Assembly (NCBI GenBank): GCA_029204225.1
Contig: CM055095.1
Coordinates: forward strand, 11,443,506 to 11,507,505
Direction: 5' to 3'
Length of the DNA: 64,000 bases
DNA from: Diphasiastrum complanatum
Lineage: Eukaryota > Streptophyta > Lycopodiopsida > Lycopodiales > Lycopodiaceae
The notes beneath the pieces were generated by a model, which was given only the letters and a program-made list of their open reading frames with translations, did not search any database and was not told the origin of the DNA. Positions 11,218-22,865 of this stretch are shown piece after piece (the stretch's first letter is position 1; every line of letters starts with the position of its first letter). A program made the position numbers and the translations under genes.

Positions 11218-11362
11218 GTTGGACTCACACATGCAGGATGCCAACTTGTCGTCTGTTTCTAATACTTCCGACTCTCTACTTTAGTTATGTAGTGTTCGGG
11301 CTTATTGCAAGGCATCTTGTCATATTTTAGAATATTCCATGTCATTCCCAAAATCAAACAAC
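11218..11362 (+). repeat. Dispersed repeat R2, copy 1
   Basis: The segment from GGACTCACACATGCAGGATG through CCGACTCTCTACTT to GAATATTCCATGTCATTC matches 19198-19345 with scattered substitutions. No coding content. The flanks differ between copies, so it is an independent mobile or LTR fragment of unknown family. Confidence 0.7.
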
Positions 11363-11919
11363 ATGCTCCTACTACCAAACAGGTGCCAGTCTCATGGCAC
11401 TGCCTCTGCCTGTTCCTTGGGACAATGATGAGTCATTGGGGTTGTCAAATTTTGTAGAGAGAATAGGTATATATATAGATCTTTTTTTCTTTTTTTTTGG
11501 TGCTCCAGGAAAAGTGTAGATATGAATTTGCTTATGTAAAACTTGAGGGTTTATTCAATGATGCCATAGAACATGGACTTGCCAAATTTTCAATATTAAC
11601 CATATGATTCTGGTGGCCATTTTTGATAACCTTGTCATTGACAAATGGATACTCAACACCATCCATCAGAGGATCCCATGATAAGACTGGTTCATGTTAA
11701 TCCTGATAGATTGACGCTACTTCTCCTCGTGGTATTGTCGTGGTCTCTCTCAATTCATAAAGTGTATAGGGCTTGTTTGCTTGACTACTTTGTCTATCTA
11801 GGAATTCGTGGTAAATCTGAAGAATTTCTTCCACACAAAATCTTATCAATTGAGGACAAGGCATAGGTTCTTGTTGTACAATTGGCCTATTTGGGCTTCA
11901 ATTCCCTAGATTTGGACTT
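11363..11919. other. Gene-free stretch
   Basis: No supported features. The open frame at 11645-11866 shows no recognised motif. Confidence 0.35.
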
Positions 11920-12600
11920 TTAAGAAAAGGATATACCCATATTTGGCATTGTGTTGGTGGTTTGTTGCTTTGTGAAACAATCAGACTTTGGTTGAATCTT
12001 GGTCATTGAAGGACAATCATCAACCTTAGTCTCCCCCTTGATATTGTACTTTCCAATTGAAGGTTGCGTGGTCGTACTTTTCCTCGGACCTTGTGCTGAG
12101 TTGCATTCAGGTGGCTCTGTTGACACAGGCTCCCTTTATAATTCATCAACAAGAAATCTTTGCAATGATTGTGCCAATAGACTTGGTAAAATACTCTGGA
12201 CTACATCGGTTGCCATTTTCTTGACTTCCTCAGCTACCATTGGCTTGGTAGATTCTACTAGCTCTATCTTCTGTGATGTTCGCATCGGTTTTCCCATGGG
12301 TACATCTACGTACTTTGGAACTTTTATCAAATTGACTTCTTCCTCACTTGTTTCATACCCATGTGGCACTAATATTTGTAGCTTATAACACATTAAGTCT
12401 GTGTGTGAACTGGACAACACAGGTGCATGATGTCGATCTACATATGCCAAATGTCTCCTAGCTATTTGTGAGCTCCACACTGGAAAATCCATGCATGGAT
12501 TGTTAACTTTGCATTGTCCACGCATAGGTTCGAATGTTGATGGATCACTTCGATGTGGACAATCGGCACGCGATGTCTTCCTCCGCATCCAAAGCATCAT
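11920..12600 (-). pseudogene. Gag/pre-protease-like relic (same family as 39734-39960)
   Basis: The minus-strand ATG at 12600 opens 154 codons containing CPHRSDPSTFEP and a helical, acidic/basic C-terminal half (VAEEVKKMATDVVQSILPSL), then a stop, then another open stretch. The segment at about 12010-12240 recurs in opposite orientation at 39734-39960 with the same coding sense, so it belongs to a repeat family. With the zinc-knuckle-like motif just upstream (12930-12975) it is best read as part of an LTR-retrotransposon gag. No diagnostic gag domain was recognised. Confidence 0.4.
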
Positions 12601-13361
12601 ATCATGTGCAATATATCATCTTCTCTAAGTTCATAAGCATACACATGTAATGGACATCCCATAGGATCTTCCACAAAATAAACCGGTAGGCTATTATGGC
12701 TTCTTGTGAGTTCGGTGACATGCAAGATGATATGACCAACAATTCCACTTGTCCACTTTTCGTTGGAGAAACTCATGATTTAGATGGATCACTTTGACAT
12801 CCATCCACTTGGTGAACTCCTTGTCAGCTTGATTTTAATTTTTACCTTCAAACCGTTGGATCTTGTTGTCAAACTTGTTGCTTTGCACTTTGACTTTGTA
12901 CAAAGAAAGCACAAATTCGTGATTGGACATCTTGTACTTGGATGATTCTCAAAGCAATATGTACATTGGTCCTTCTCAAGAAACTTTGCCTTGCGTTGAT
13001 GACAATCAGAACTTGAAGTACTAGGTTCGTGGTAACTTGTTGTACATGATCTGCTGAACCTATTGCACTTCCAGATGATTCTTAGCCTTCCTCCCTTATT
13101 TGCTTGACTAGCATTGAACGTTCATATTATTCGGACTTCAGATTTTGATGTTTCTACGTTTAGACGAGAATGATCTACTTTGTTTCTTAAGGTAAGATTT
13201 TCCATAATGACCGCATCTTGACAGATTTGTGGCAATGGAGTGTAGGATGCGAATCTTTTCATACCAAACTTGACCTTATCGGGTAATCCGATATAGTAGT
13301 TCTTCATTATGGTCTTTGGGCTCAGTAGATCATTGTCTTTCACTAGTTTGTCTATGGACAC
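12601..13361 (-). pseudogene. Gag-like relic with zinc-knuckle-like motif
   Basis: The minus-strand frame at 13361-13122 reads a helical segment (SPKTIMKNYYIGLPDKVKFG) followed by stops. Farther along, at about 12975-12930, CTYCFENHPSTRC resembles the nucleic-acid-binding zinc knuckle of retrotransposon gag proteins. The spacing is CX2CX3HX4C, one residue short of the usual CX2CX4HX4C. Together with 11920-12600 it forms a decayed gag of about 1.4 kb on the minus strand. Family uncertain. Confidence 0.4.
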
Positions 13362-13787
13362 GAATGTGTGTTACCCATAGAAATAGAGCTACCCATGCTA
13401 AGATTTGCCATGACACACGATTTAGGGATAATTCCTTGCAGATGCAAATCCCCTACTGATAGATGGTGATGTTTTAACCTCTACCCCAGAGTACCCCTAG
13501 AATTGATCTCTGCAAGGAAGCCTACAAGTAGAGGAGGATATCTTTGTTGTGGAGAAAAGAATCACTCACTGACATAATTGCATTGTTCTAGACACAGAAT
13601 GATTGACATCACTTCATGCCTATTTGATGGTTGCATCCATGTTCCTTGCACTCTATATTACATTGAGATGGGCATATCCTCTATGTTGTCTGAAAAGGGG
13701 CATAATTGTATGATTTAGGAGTCTGAGATTGAAAAAAAAAATGATGAAGATGAGGGTCGGAGAAAAAATATATATATATTGTGAGCA

Positions 13788-13791
<4 letters not shown>

Positions 13792-13835
<44 letters not shown>
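13792..13835. repeat. (TA)n microsatellite
   Basis: About 21 TA dinucleotides, preceded by a shorter TA tract at 13768-13780. Confidence 0.95.
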
Positions 13836-13838
<3 letters not shown>

Positions 13839-15590
13839 TATAAGAAAAAAAAAAGAGTGAAAAAAAAAATATTTTAGCATCGGAGAAGTTTCATTGATAA
13901 AATCAATCATGAGTCACTGAAGTAAGTGAGAGATGTAAATTCATGAGAAAAAGACAATAGAACTATTGCATCCACTTGAGGTTGAGTACACATCTAGACA
14001 CATTCTGATATCAAATGCATCCATCGATTATCATTTTGTAGAAAGAAATTGCGTTCTCATATCCCCAGAGTGCATGGATTTCAGATGGGCATATAGTGAA
14101 ATTTTATGGGAGTGGGAGCATAAGCCGATCTGGGTGCATGGGATGGGTGTGATGCAGGTACTATCACGATCTGTTGCTGTCTGATTTTAGGGCTTAATCG
14201 ATGGCCCTGGATGATCTTGCTGAGAACTAGACTCCATGCCCAATGGATGAGGTGGTTACAAACCAGTACCATGAACTTCACCATGAGCAGTTAGCATTAC
14301 ACATTATTGTGTATTGAGCCTGTCTACAGCTGAAGAGAAGTTTTACCACAAACATAAGTTCTTTTGGGTCCATTATGTGAAAAACACATCCCCAGTAGAG
14401 GTTGCCAATTTTTTGACATGATAAATCAGGCTAATCTAGGGAGAAAATGATATATTGTTTTATCAGTTGTATGTAAATTTGCTACTTAATTAGTTTGACC
14501 GGCAAAAATTTTGGCCCATATAGCCATAGCCAAAGGGGTCCCAGTCCGCCTGAAATGGACTACCAAGAGATTGGATAAATAAATCAGCCTTAGAAATGGC
14601 TATATAAATTTTTGTTTCCATGATTTTACCGAACTTTCGGTGGAATGCCAATGCAACCGGAAGTTTATATTAATATAATATGATGTTTGAGACTTTTTCA
14701 GGTTCTCTTTTCACCCAGCCCATATGGAAATCAGAGACCGGCCAATATTTTCGAGCACCTAGATATTTGAAAAATATCAAAATTTTTTGACAAAGACCGG
14801 CATTCTTCACCAACCGGTCTTTTTGGGCCAAAAATGACAATCAAAAGTCGAATGAGAAATACCATCACCAGAAAATTGGGCACCACAACTATCAAATACC
14901 ACATTCGAACAACGGGCCATGGGACAAAAATGGGCAAAACCTTCATACTTAAGGAAATACCTAATGCATAATGGCCACCCAAAGATTAATTATCATGAAA
15001 GAGTTGGGAAAATGTCAAAGACCATCTGAACCTAAGAAGATGCCGACAAAATGTCAAATACCGGGCATAAGACATTGACTCATGTTGGCAAATGGGACAT
15101 TTCTATTGGATGAGAACATTGACCCACATGGGCATGTACCTTGGTCATGGGTGGCCTTGTGGCCCTATCCACACTCTTCAATGCCATTTAAGAGTCCACA
15201 TCGCACAAAGCTAAAAAGTCTAAATCAACTCTTAGAAATGAAGTATTGAATGGTAAAAGGCCAAAAGGGAATGAAGAGTTGAAAGGGTGGGCCTTCAACC
15301 ATTGGAGGATAAGTATACTTGACCAATCATTACTCATCATCATTCTATGACTTTCAGGACTTGATATTGGACGTTTTGGTGGACGTTTTGGTAATAGAAA
15401 GTGTGAGTGTGTACATCACATGGATACGTGAGATAGAGAATCTCGGTTTTTTGCTATCACTGCATGAGAGAATAAAGTTGAGATCCTCCCTTATGTGCGT
15501 TGATCAGAAAAATCGCTTTGTATCGGGAGCGTAGGTTTATCTTCACACCTCTAAGATTACATAACTTTTCACGCCTACAATGGAGCTATG
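13836..15590. other. Gene-free stretch
   Basis: Only short open frames without recognised motifs. No repeat shared with other parts of the window was noticed. Confidence 0.35.
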
Positions 15591-16720
15591 CAGGTATTTG
15601 AGTGCTACCTATCTGAGTTATCAATAAAATGTTGTGTGCGTCTTTGCCACTGAGTGAGCATTTCATTTTCTTCCTAAGTACCGTTTGAACGTGAGCGATT
15701 GGGTCTGAGCGCAGCTAATGAATACTGCCTCTGACAACAGCTGTCGTCTGAGTGTAACTGTGACCTGAGTGCCAACCTTGGGTGATACCTTCTTGGACTG
15801 AGTAGTGTTTAGCAATGGTTTCGAATGCTTGAGTACTAGTCTTTCAAAGTTCCTAAATAGTGCTCCACACTGAATTGCTTTCGCCTGAAGTATGATGCTC
15901 TATGATGACCTCTTTGAAGAGTCTTCTTCTACAGCTATATTTGTTGTAGGCACAACTTGAGCACCATAGTTCAGATGAGTCTGGCCGGGCCATTGCCCAT
16001 CAAGCAACACTATTGATTCCCATCTACTAAGTGAGCCGCCTGCATCATCTTCTCTATGAGTCTTCTACAGCCTAAGACTGACCAAGTCACATGAACATAG
16101 ATTTATCATCATTCTGAGTGCGATGCACACGCGCCGCACACAGGGAGCCATGTTGAAGTGAGCGCTAACAGCTGATTGCATGAGCAATGATTTGGAAGAT
16201 TACTTGTCTGCAAAGAGAGCAGCCTTGAGCATTGCTGAAAAGTCCAGAGCTATCAAAAATTATCGCTCTAACTTGCGTCTAGTAGCCATCATCTATCTAA
16301 TCCGTAGTAAAGGATCAGAGAGCAACCTATCTGATTAGCGACTGAATATTGAGAACGAGACTCCTCAAGGTGAAGACAATTGAGGATGTAATGTTTGCTA
16401 CACTCTACACTCCTGCCGTAATTACATGGACGAAATATTTTGCCTGGTACACTGCTAGAAGAACGCAGCTATCCAGCAAGTTGTTTGAGCTCATGCCCAT
16501 GGCTATTACAAGTGCACATTCCTAAGAGCTGTCATAACGGAGTGCTGACTGCAGATCCACTATGAAGAATCAATACTACTTGGAGACTTTGAGCATTGTT
16601 CAATTCTCACACAACGAACTGCTGATTTCCATAAAGCATAGTAATTGAGCGAGTCTTTGTCTCTACAAAATCGCTACTCTCAGATCTGATAAATGAGCAT
16701 CTTTCCTGCATGAAAGAATA
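15591..16720. other. Gene-free stretch rich in TGAGT/TGAGC words
   Basis: About twenty TGAGT or TGAGC words occur in 1.1 kb (for example CTGAGTTATC, ACTGAGTGAGC, TCTGAGCGC, TCTGAGTG), more than expected by chance. No coding frame and no clear period. It may be the remains of a short tandem repeat or an LTR with repeated regulatory words. Confidence 0.3.
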
Positions 16721-18288
16721 TTTCACCTGAACGCTGTCACAGATGAACCATTCTCCGGAGGTTTCAAGACCATCCGTCATTGTCAGTGACCAGGTTGCAT
16801 TTGAGAGTACTGCTTCTTGGTGTCTTTGAAGAAGCTATGCAGCAAAAGTGAATTCCAACAATACTACACATTCTCATGGACTTGTCAGCTACATGAATGG
16901 TCTCTGATTTCCTGTGGGCTGGAGTTGGAGGAGGCCTGAGAAGAGAATCTCACATGTAAGCTTCCTTATTTCATTTTCATACTCTTCTACTTGTGCATTG
17001 AATCTGTGATGATATAACTGTGCATGTAATAGCCGTTTTTACAGCTTCTATTTTCAAAGATCAGTGATGTAAACTGTCTTCTTCCATATCTTCATAAAGA
17101 AAGATTGTAGCATGCTAAAGGGAATCATAGATAGTGTACTGTTATATCTTATGAGAAAGTTAAATGCAGAATAGTTATGATTTGAGATGATGATAGTTTA
17201 ATTTTAAACTCTAGCAGGCTGCTAGTTTGCTAAGAGAGATTGCTTTTTATGTGAATGTATGGAGAAAGTCTTTAAGGAAGGTTGCTTGAGTGAATGTGAT
17301 GAGTAAATTAAGAAAATCATCTTCGTCTCCTTGGAACACAGGAGCAAGGTTAAGCTCACTGTGGTTGGAACACACAACATGAGTTAAGAACAAACCCATT
17401 GTCGTCTTCATCTAGAACCACAATAGTCAAGATAACCCATTGGAACATACGGTTGTTGACTATTCACCGTTGGCCATCTATAAACCAAGATGGTTGGGAA
17501 AATGTATGTTGCACTTGAGTTGCCCCCATGACTATTTAGATGGATGGGGTGTGCTTATCGTACTTTGGGAAAGAACTATATAATACAACCATCATTGCCC
17601 ACCTAAAGAAATGAATGTTGAAAATGTTTCACCCAAGTCCTCCAATAGGTCCTAATATTCTGTACACTGCCACACCTTATTTGTATATCACTGTCCTTAC
17701 AAGTCTAAAAATAATGTAGCAACAACGGATTGTGTCCATCTTTGGTGCCTCTAGATTAGCAGAGATATTAACAAGTCCAGAACCTTGCATATTGTTGCTG
17801 CTTGATTATGGTAGGACTAGGGATGTTTGTATTCTGAACCTCTTCTAGAAATTTCAAGAACCCGCACGAGCACATAAGTTATGTTGATCGAGGAGTGTTA
17901 GTTAAAAGATGAGCTTGATGTGTCAGAGAAACAGTCCACTAGCATTTCCGGAAGAGATCCTCGAGAAGAATACAAAAGAGAGGTAGTTCAGGAACTTCAC
18001 AAGTGATCAAGATATCATTAGTGCAAGTTGTGAGCTTCAAGAAGACTGAGGAAGTGAGCTTCAAGAGGCTATGCCTCTAGAGGCCTAGAAAAACTCTATT
18101 AGCTATAAAGGTACGGCTTGGCCGATAAAACATGTGAGGGATCCCCTAGTTAGCTTTGTGTTTGGGACGTGTACGACCATTCTCGTAACATCACGACACT
18201 GAATACATAGTGGTGTTGTATCATGTTATGTTGTTTTCCCCTTGGCTTTGTTCCCCTAAGTCAAAAATGTCGTAACATACATTGTAAG
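16721..18288. other. Gene-free stretch
   Basis: No supported coding region, RNA gene or repeat was identified. Confidence 0.35.
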
Positions 18289-18330
18289 TGACTCTATGTA
18301 GCAAGGTATTTATGAAGGACTATGTTGGAA

Positions 18331-18497
18331 TGAGGGAATGCAATAACGACAAGCCAAAGACTGTGACGACAAATCAAGCGCAGCAGAATGGGGCCTTGTT
18401 TCCTAATGCATGACTACGCCGATCAATGTTCAACAAAACAGTATAACAAACGTCACGTTCAACCTTATAGTGGCCAGCTTTGAAATTGTTACCACTA
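18331..18497 (-). mobile_element. Copia family-1 LTR end fragment
   Basis: Begins TGTTGGAATGAGGG and matches the first ~165 bases of the LTR at 1993. The ~35 bases before it (18289-18325) also match the flank of that LTR. It breaks off at about 18497 into 120 bases of leader-like sequence that lead to the primer-binding site. Confidence 0.65.
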
Positions 18498-18605
18498 CAG
18501 AATGATATCGATTTGATATCGCAAAAGATAAAAGTATTAGAGCTTCTGTTTATAACAACATACAATCTGATATCATGAAGGTATGCTCTAATACCATGTA
18601 TTAGA

Positions 18606-18617
18606 GCTCTGATACCA
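18606..18617 (-). promoter_or_regulatory. Primer-binding site for initiator tRNA-Met
   Basis: On the minus strand this reads TGGTATCAGAGC, complementary to the 3' end of plant initiator tRNA-Met and the standard minus-strand primer site of plant Copia elements. It directly follows the LTR end (…CCAACA on the minus strand), exactly as required. Confidence 0.85.
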
Positions 18618-19196
18618 TGTTGGAAAGAGGGAATTCAATAACAACAAGACGTCGAAGAGTGTGACGACTTATTGAGTGCAGTGTAATGGAGCCTTCTATC
18701 CTAAAGCATGACTACGCCTATCAATATTGAACAAAACATAATGACAGAAGTCACGTTCAACCTTATAGTGACCAACTTTGAAATCGTTAGCACTACAATG
18801 ATTTCATAGCCAAACAATGAAGTATTGAATTATCAAACAAAACAATAAGAGATTATCAGTTACAAAACAATCACATAGATGCATACATTCTGACATAATC
18901 ATGAATACAATAAAAGGAGTAGATTAATTTAGCATGTGGCATGTACAAAATCAGATGATGATGAGCACAAGATAATTGTGGATAGAAACCGCATACTCTA
19001 AGCTATCTTTGAGTGACGGAAAAACTCTGTTTGATTGCGCTTCTGCTGATCAGTAGTAAGCATGAGTAAAAAGCTAGAAAAAAAACATAATAGAGAACTT
19101 ATGAAAATGTTTGATGATCAACTATTTATACTAAGCAATTGATGCATATCCAGTAGGACAACTATTAGGTCGTAGATCACTAGCTAGTTGGCCATA
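18618..19196 (-). mobile_element. Copia family-1 5' LTR, truncated
   Basis: The TGTTGGAAAGAGGG start abuts the primer-binding site, so this is the 5' LTR of a minus-strand element. It matches LTR 1993-2899 to about two-thirds of its length, then stops abruptly at about 19196 where repeat R2 begins. Almost all internal sequence of this element is gone: only ~120 bases separate it from the other LTR fragment. Confidence 0.75.
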
Positions 19197-19197
19197 A

Positions 19198-19345
19198 CCC
19201 GACTCACACACACAGGATGCCAAGTGGTCGCCTATTTCTAATACCTCCGACTCTCTACTTCATTTATGTTGTGTCGGGCTTATTGCAAAACCATGTTGCC
19301 ATATTTCTGAATATTCCATGTCGTTCCTAGAATCGGATAACAATG
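19198..19345 (+). repeat. Dispersed repeat R2, copy 2
   Basis: Matches 11218-11362 from GACTCACACACACAGGATGC to TTCCATGTCGTTCC. It interrupts the family-1 LTR, so either R2 inserted into the LTR or a deletion joined them. Confidence 0.7.
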
Positions 19346-19814
19346 GATGTACATCTAATAAGCCTGTGGCCTTATAGAATCGCCCTCTGATGAAGACTAA
19401 GTGGCGTTGCATTCTGGAAAAGAAACCATGATTCAATACTCGGTTTGGAAAGAAAGACGAAGTTCTACTCGGCTACTCAAAGTAGAAGTTTGTGGAAATC
19501 TAGACAACATAGTGAAATACTTGAGAAAAGATCAGTTTTGAAAACTGATGTACAAAGGATACAAAAAACAACCAGTGAATTTGTGGATGCAGTTCAAAGT
19601 GCATGGGGAGCAGATCATCTAACACTATTATAGACAAATATGTGTAACTAATCTAGATACTTTTGGTACTGATTCATATATTGTTTGTATGACATGCAGC
19701 ACATATTATGGCATCATTCGACATTCTTTGCAACAATAGCATATGGTTATTGCAAGGAATGGAAAAATCTCATTGACAAGCAAGAGCGGCATTTCATAAA
19801 AGTACACAACATGA
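19346..19814. other. Short unrecognised open frames
   Basis: Frames at 19445-19633 and 19685-19840 have a basic or aromatic composition but no motif I recognise. The interval may be flanking host sequence of the family-2 insertion that follows. Confidence 0.25.
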
Positions 19815-20932
19815 TGGGACTAGCACAAAGAACAACTATATATTGCAACTTTTCCAATGGTTTTACATAACAGTCCAAATTTGTCATAATACAAAATCAA
19901 AATATTATGAAATTTTTTAAAAAGCATGCAAATTTATACAAGCCAATAGGCAATCGACATACAGAAATATTTTGTGTATTATATGAAAAATATTACAAAG
20001 TCTGGTTCTCCAATGTCTACTCTGTTTCCGACACTTTCATTAATGAAAGTTGCAATTTAGAATTATGCAACAGTTTCCTTCATTTGTACGGATCCAAGAG
20101 CTCATAGTTTTCATACTTACTCATATCAACATACGCAACATACAATGCAAAATGTGATGATCCCATCATGGAATCTGAACAAAAATTATTCTATGCACCC
20201 TATTAAAATTATGTCCTCCAAGAAAATGAGAAAGTGTCTTCATTGCCATAATCATTGTTTCACCATGTTGATGAAACTTTGAATGGGCAATACTCATGAA
20301 AGATTTCAACTAGTTTTGCTATTTTAGTCATATTTGTATATTTGGCAATCGAGGTCAGTTTTCATATTAGACTTAGAGTTTGACTTTTTGAAGTTATATT
20401 AGTCTAAAAGCATTTGAATAAATATTTTTGGAAAGTGTGGGAAAGTATAGAGCACGAGTTTTGGGGAGATTCAATCTGAGTAGTAGATACATTGAATCTA
20501 GTCACAAAAATAGTAGCGTTTTCATTATGGAGGGAAACCAAAGTTTAAATTTAGGTTTGGATCTACTATAAAAGGATATAAAAGGAAGAGAAGAACTTGA
20601 ATGATTCATTAAAGCTTATACAAGGTTCTCTTTGGATTCTACTATCCATTGGTGCACTATACTTGTGATATCTTGCAATTTTGTGTGTAGAATGTTAATT
20701 AAATGCTATTTTCAGATCCACACATGTGAAATACAGTAGCTTACTGTTTTTGTATGGAAAACAACATTAATTTATGTTTTGATTGATGTTTGATCAGTAT
20801 CTATTATAGTTTTCATCTCATTCATAGTGTAGATGTTGGTTTTTCTACATTGGCAAGATTGGTGATTTTCTTGTCTTTCTAAACAAAGATCAAAGGGATA
20901 TTTTGGATCTTAATGATCTGAATTTTTCCACA
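19815..20932 (+). mobile_element. Copia family-2 copy B: 5' LTR
   Basis: Begins TGGGACTAG and ends CCACA directly before a TGGTATCA-type primer-binding site, giving an LTR of about 1.1 kb. Large parts recur at 7724-8732, 24964-25224, 52918-53576 and 61003-61512. The left boundary is inferred from where copies A, B and C stop agreeing; the right boundary comes from the primer site and from the end of copy E. It carries its own TATA box. Confidence 0.8.
20567..20575 (+). promoter_or_regulatory. LTR promoter TATA box
   Basis: TATAAAAGG within the LTR. It is conserved in copies A and E (CTATAAAAG), which supports it as the element's core promoter. Sequence upstream would be U3 and downstream R-U5. 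Confidence 0.65.
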
Positions 20933-20945
20933 TGGTATCAATGGC
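20933..20945 (+). promoter_or_regulatory. Degenerate primer-binding site
   Basis: TGGTATCAATGGC matches the first eight bases of the initiator tRNA-Met site and then departs from it. It sits immediately after the LTR end. Confidence 0.6.
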
Positions 20946-21119
20946 AAGAGTCATTAGATTGAGGGTAGATCATAGGTTGATCAAGATTTCACTATTCTAT
21001 GTGCTAGAAGAGAATTGAGAAGTTTCATATCTCTGTGATTTCCTTTTGAAAACATTTGTTGTTGCTCAAAGGAGTTCTTTGTGCATTGAAACAATTTGAA
21101 AGAGAGGATCGGGTCTTTG

Positions 21120-21890
21120 CTACATGCTGCATCAAGTGGAGTCATGTTGGAAGCCAATGATAGGCTTACCTCAAGTAAGTATTCATTGTGGAAAGTGAGG
21201 ATGGAATCACTTCTTGAGATGAATGATGTTTTGGATATTGTTGTAGGTTTGGAGGAGAGACCAGCAACACAACAAGATCAAATGAGGTATGACAAGAGGT
21301 CCAAAAGGGCTCTACACATGATAAAGATGAATGTTACCAATGAGCTTCTCAAGGAAGTTGGTAAGAGTACTTCGTCAAAGGATGCTTGGGATTCATTGAA
21401 GAAGCTTTATGAATCCAAGTCTACTTCTCGAGTGTTGACTCTCAGAAGGCAAATCTTTTCTTGTTTGCAAAAGAGTGAAGAAAGTTGAAATAATTTTATT
21501 TTGAGAGTGAAAGCTTTGAATGATGAGTTAGCTTGCATTGATGAGAGCATTAAGGAAGGAGAGCTTGTTCAAGTTATTCTTAATGGATTGTTGATTGCTC
21601 ATGTATCATTTTTCAAAGTCTTGTCATTCACAAGACTTTGCCAAGTTTGATTAATCTTCAAGTGATCTTGATCAATGAAAAATATATGCTTCAAGCAAGA
21701 GGTGATTCTTCATCAACATCTCAAGTTGGAGAGGAGGCTATGTTCATCAAGCACAAATTCAAGGGCAAAAGCAAAAGTAAGTGGTCTAAAGGGCAAGATC
21801 AAGGGGAGGCTTCTTCAAATGGCAAAAAGAAAGATAATTCAAAGCTCAAGTTCTTCTACTATGACATCAAAGGAAAATGCAAATGATGAT
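21120..21890 (+). pseudogene. Copia family-2 copy B: gag
   Basis: UBN2/DUF4219-type gag of a Copia element. Compared with copies A and D (ATGGCT…), one base is lost at the start, so the initiator ATG is out of frame and the gag frame continues from ASSGVML. Clear segments are KVRMESLLEMNDVL, KRALHMIKMNVTNEL and SKDAWDSLKKLYESKSTS. An in-frame TGA at 21486 interrupts the sequence before FILRVKALNDELACIDES; further shifts follow. The zinc knuckle expected near KLKFFYYDIKGK has lost its cysteines. Gag would have coated element RNA; this copy cannot make it intact. Confidence 0.85.
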
Positions 21891-22865
21891 GCTTTTGTGA
21901 TGTGGATGCTTGCTAATGATGTAGATCTAGATCCATGGTGGATTGATAGTGGAGCAAGTTCACACATGACTTTTCACAAAGAGTACTTCACTACTTTGTT
22001 GGCATATGGAGATGACAAGAGGGTGATCTACACGGCCAATGATGGGGAGTGTGAAATCAAAGGGATTGGCACAATTCCTATTTCTCTCTCTACACATAGG
22101 AGCAAGTTCACACATGACTTTTCACAAAGAGTACTTCACTACTTTGTTGGCATATGGAGATGACAAGAGGGTGATCTACACGGCCAATGATGGGTAGTGT
22201 GAAATCAAAGGGATTGGCACAATTCCTATTTCCCTCTCTACAAATATGCATGTTCATTTGGAGGATGTCTTGTTCATTCCATCTTTTACCAAGAATTTAC
22301 TTAGTGTGAGTCACATGCTAAGTGAAGGGCCTCAAGGTGGAGTTTGATGGAGATGCTTGTTTGATCAAAAGGAAGGATGTCTTGATTGGAAAAGGTAAAA
22401 GGCAAGGGAAGCTGTTCAAACTTGATGCTTGTGTTATTGCTAACCAAGTTGGATGTGTTGCAAGGACAGCAAATTCCTATTCAAGAGGTTTGGCACAAAA
22501 GGATGGGGACACCTCAACTTCAAGTCATTGGAGGTAATGGCTAGGAAGCAACTTGTGACTGGTCTTCCAAGTTCCTTGAAAAGTATCAATCATTTTTGTG
22601 ACTCTTGTGCTTTGTCAAAGTCCAACAGACCTTATACTAGATACATCTAGATCTACCAAGTATTTTCAAGTTGTACATTCGGATATTTATGGAACTATTA
22701 CAATTAGCAATAGCAGAGCTAAGATGTATGTAACTTTCATTGATGATTTTAGTAAAATTTGTTGGATCTATCTACTAAAGAGCAAGTATGTAGTGTATGA
22801 TGTATTTGTTAAGTTCAAGAATGCAAGGGAGAACCAATTTTCTACAAGGATCAAGTGCTTAAGGA
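21891..22865 (+). pseudogene. Copia family-2 copy B: protease, gag-pre-integrase, integrase start
   Basis: The Copia aspartic protease is seen as WWIDSGASSHMTFH, with the catalytic DSG at 21945-21953. It is followed by the DVLFIPSFTKNLLSVSHML segment, the HFCDSCALSKS zinc-binding/gag-pre-integrase part, and the integrase core start (VHSDIYG then FIDDFSKICWIYLLKSK, containing two expected catalytic-region Asp residues). A 148-base tandem duplication disrupts the protease, and the frame shifts several times. Homology ends near 22865; the rest of integrase, RT, RNase H and the 3' LTR are absent. Dead, 3'-truncated element. Confidence 0.85.
21951..22246 (+). repeat. 148-bp tandem duplication inside the protease region
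   Basis: The block starting GGAGCAAGTTCACACATGAC at 21951 is repeated from 22099 almost exactly. Being 148 bases long it shifts the frame, so it arose after or as the element died. The near identity implies it is much younger than the element. Confidence 0.9.

Noticed and set aside
13653-13910. Open frame with an Ile-Tyr run (also 32423-32724)
   Set aside because: These are translations of (TA)n microsatellites.
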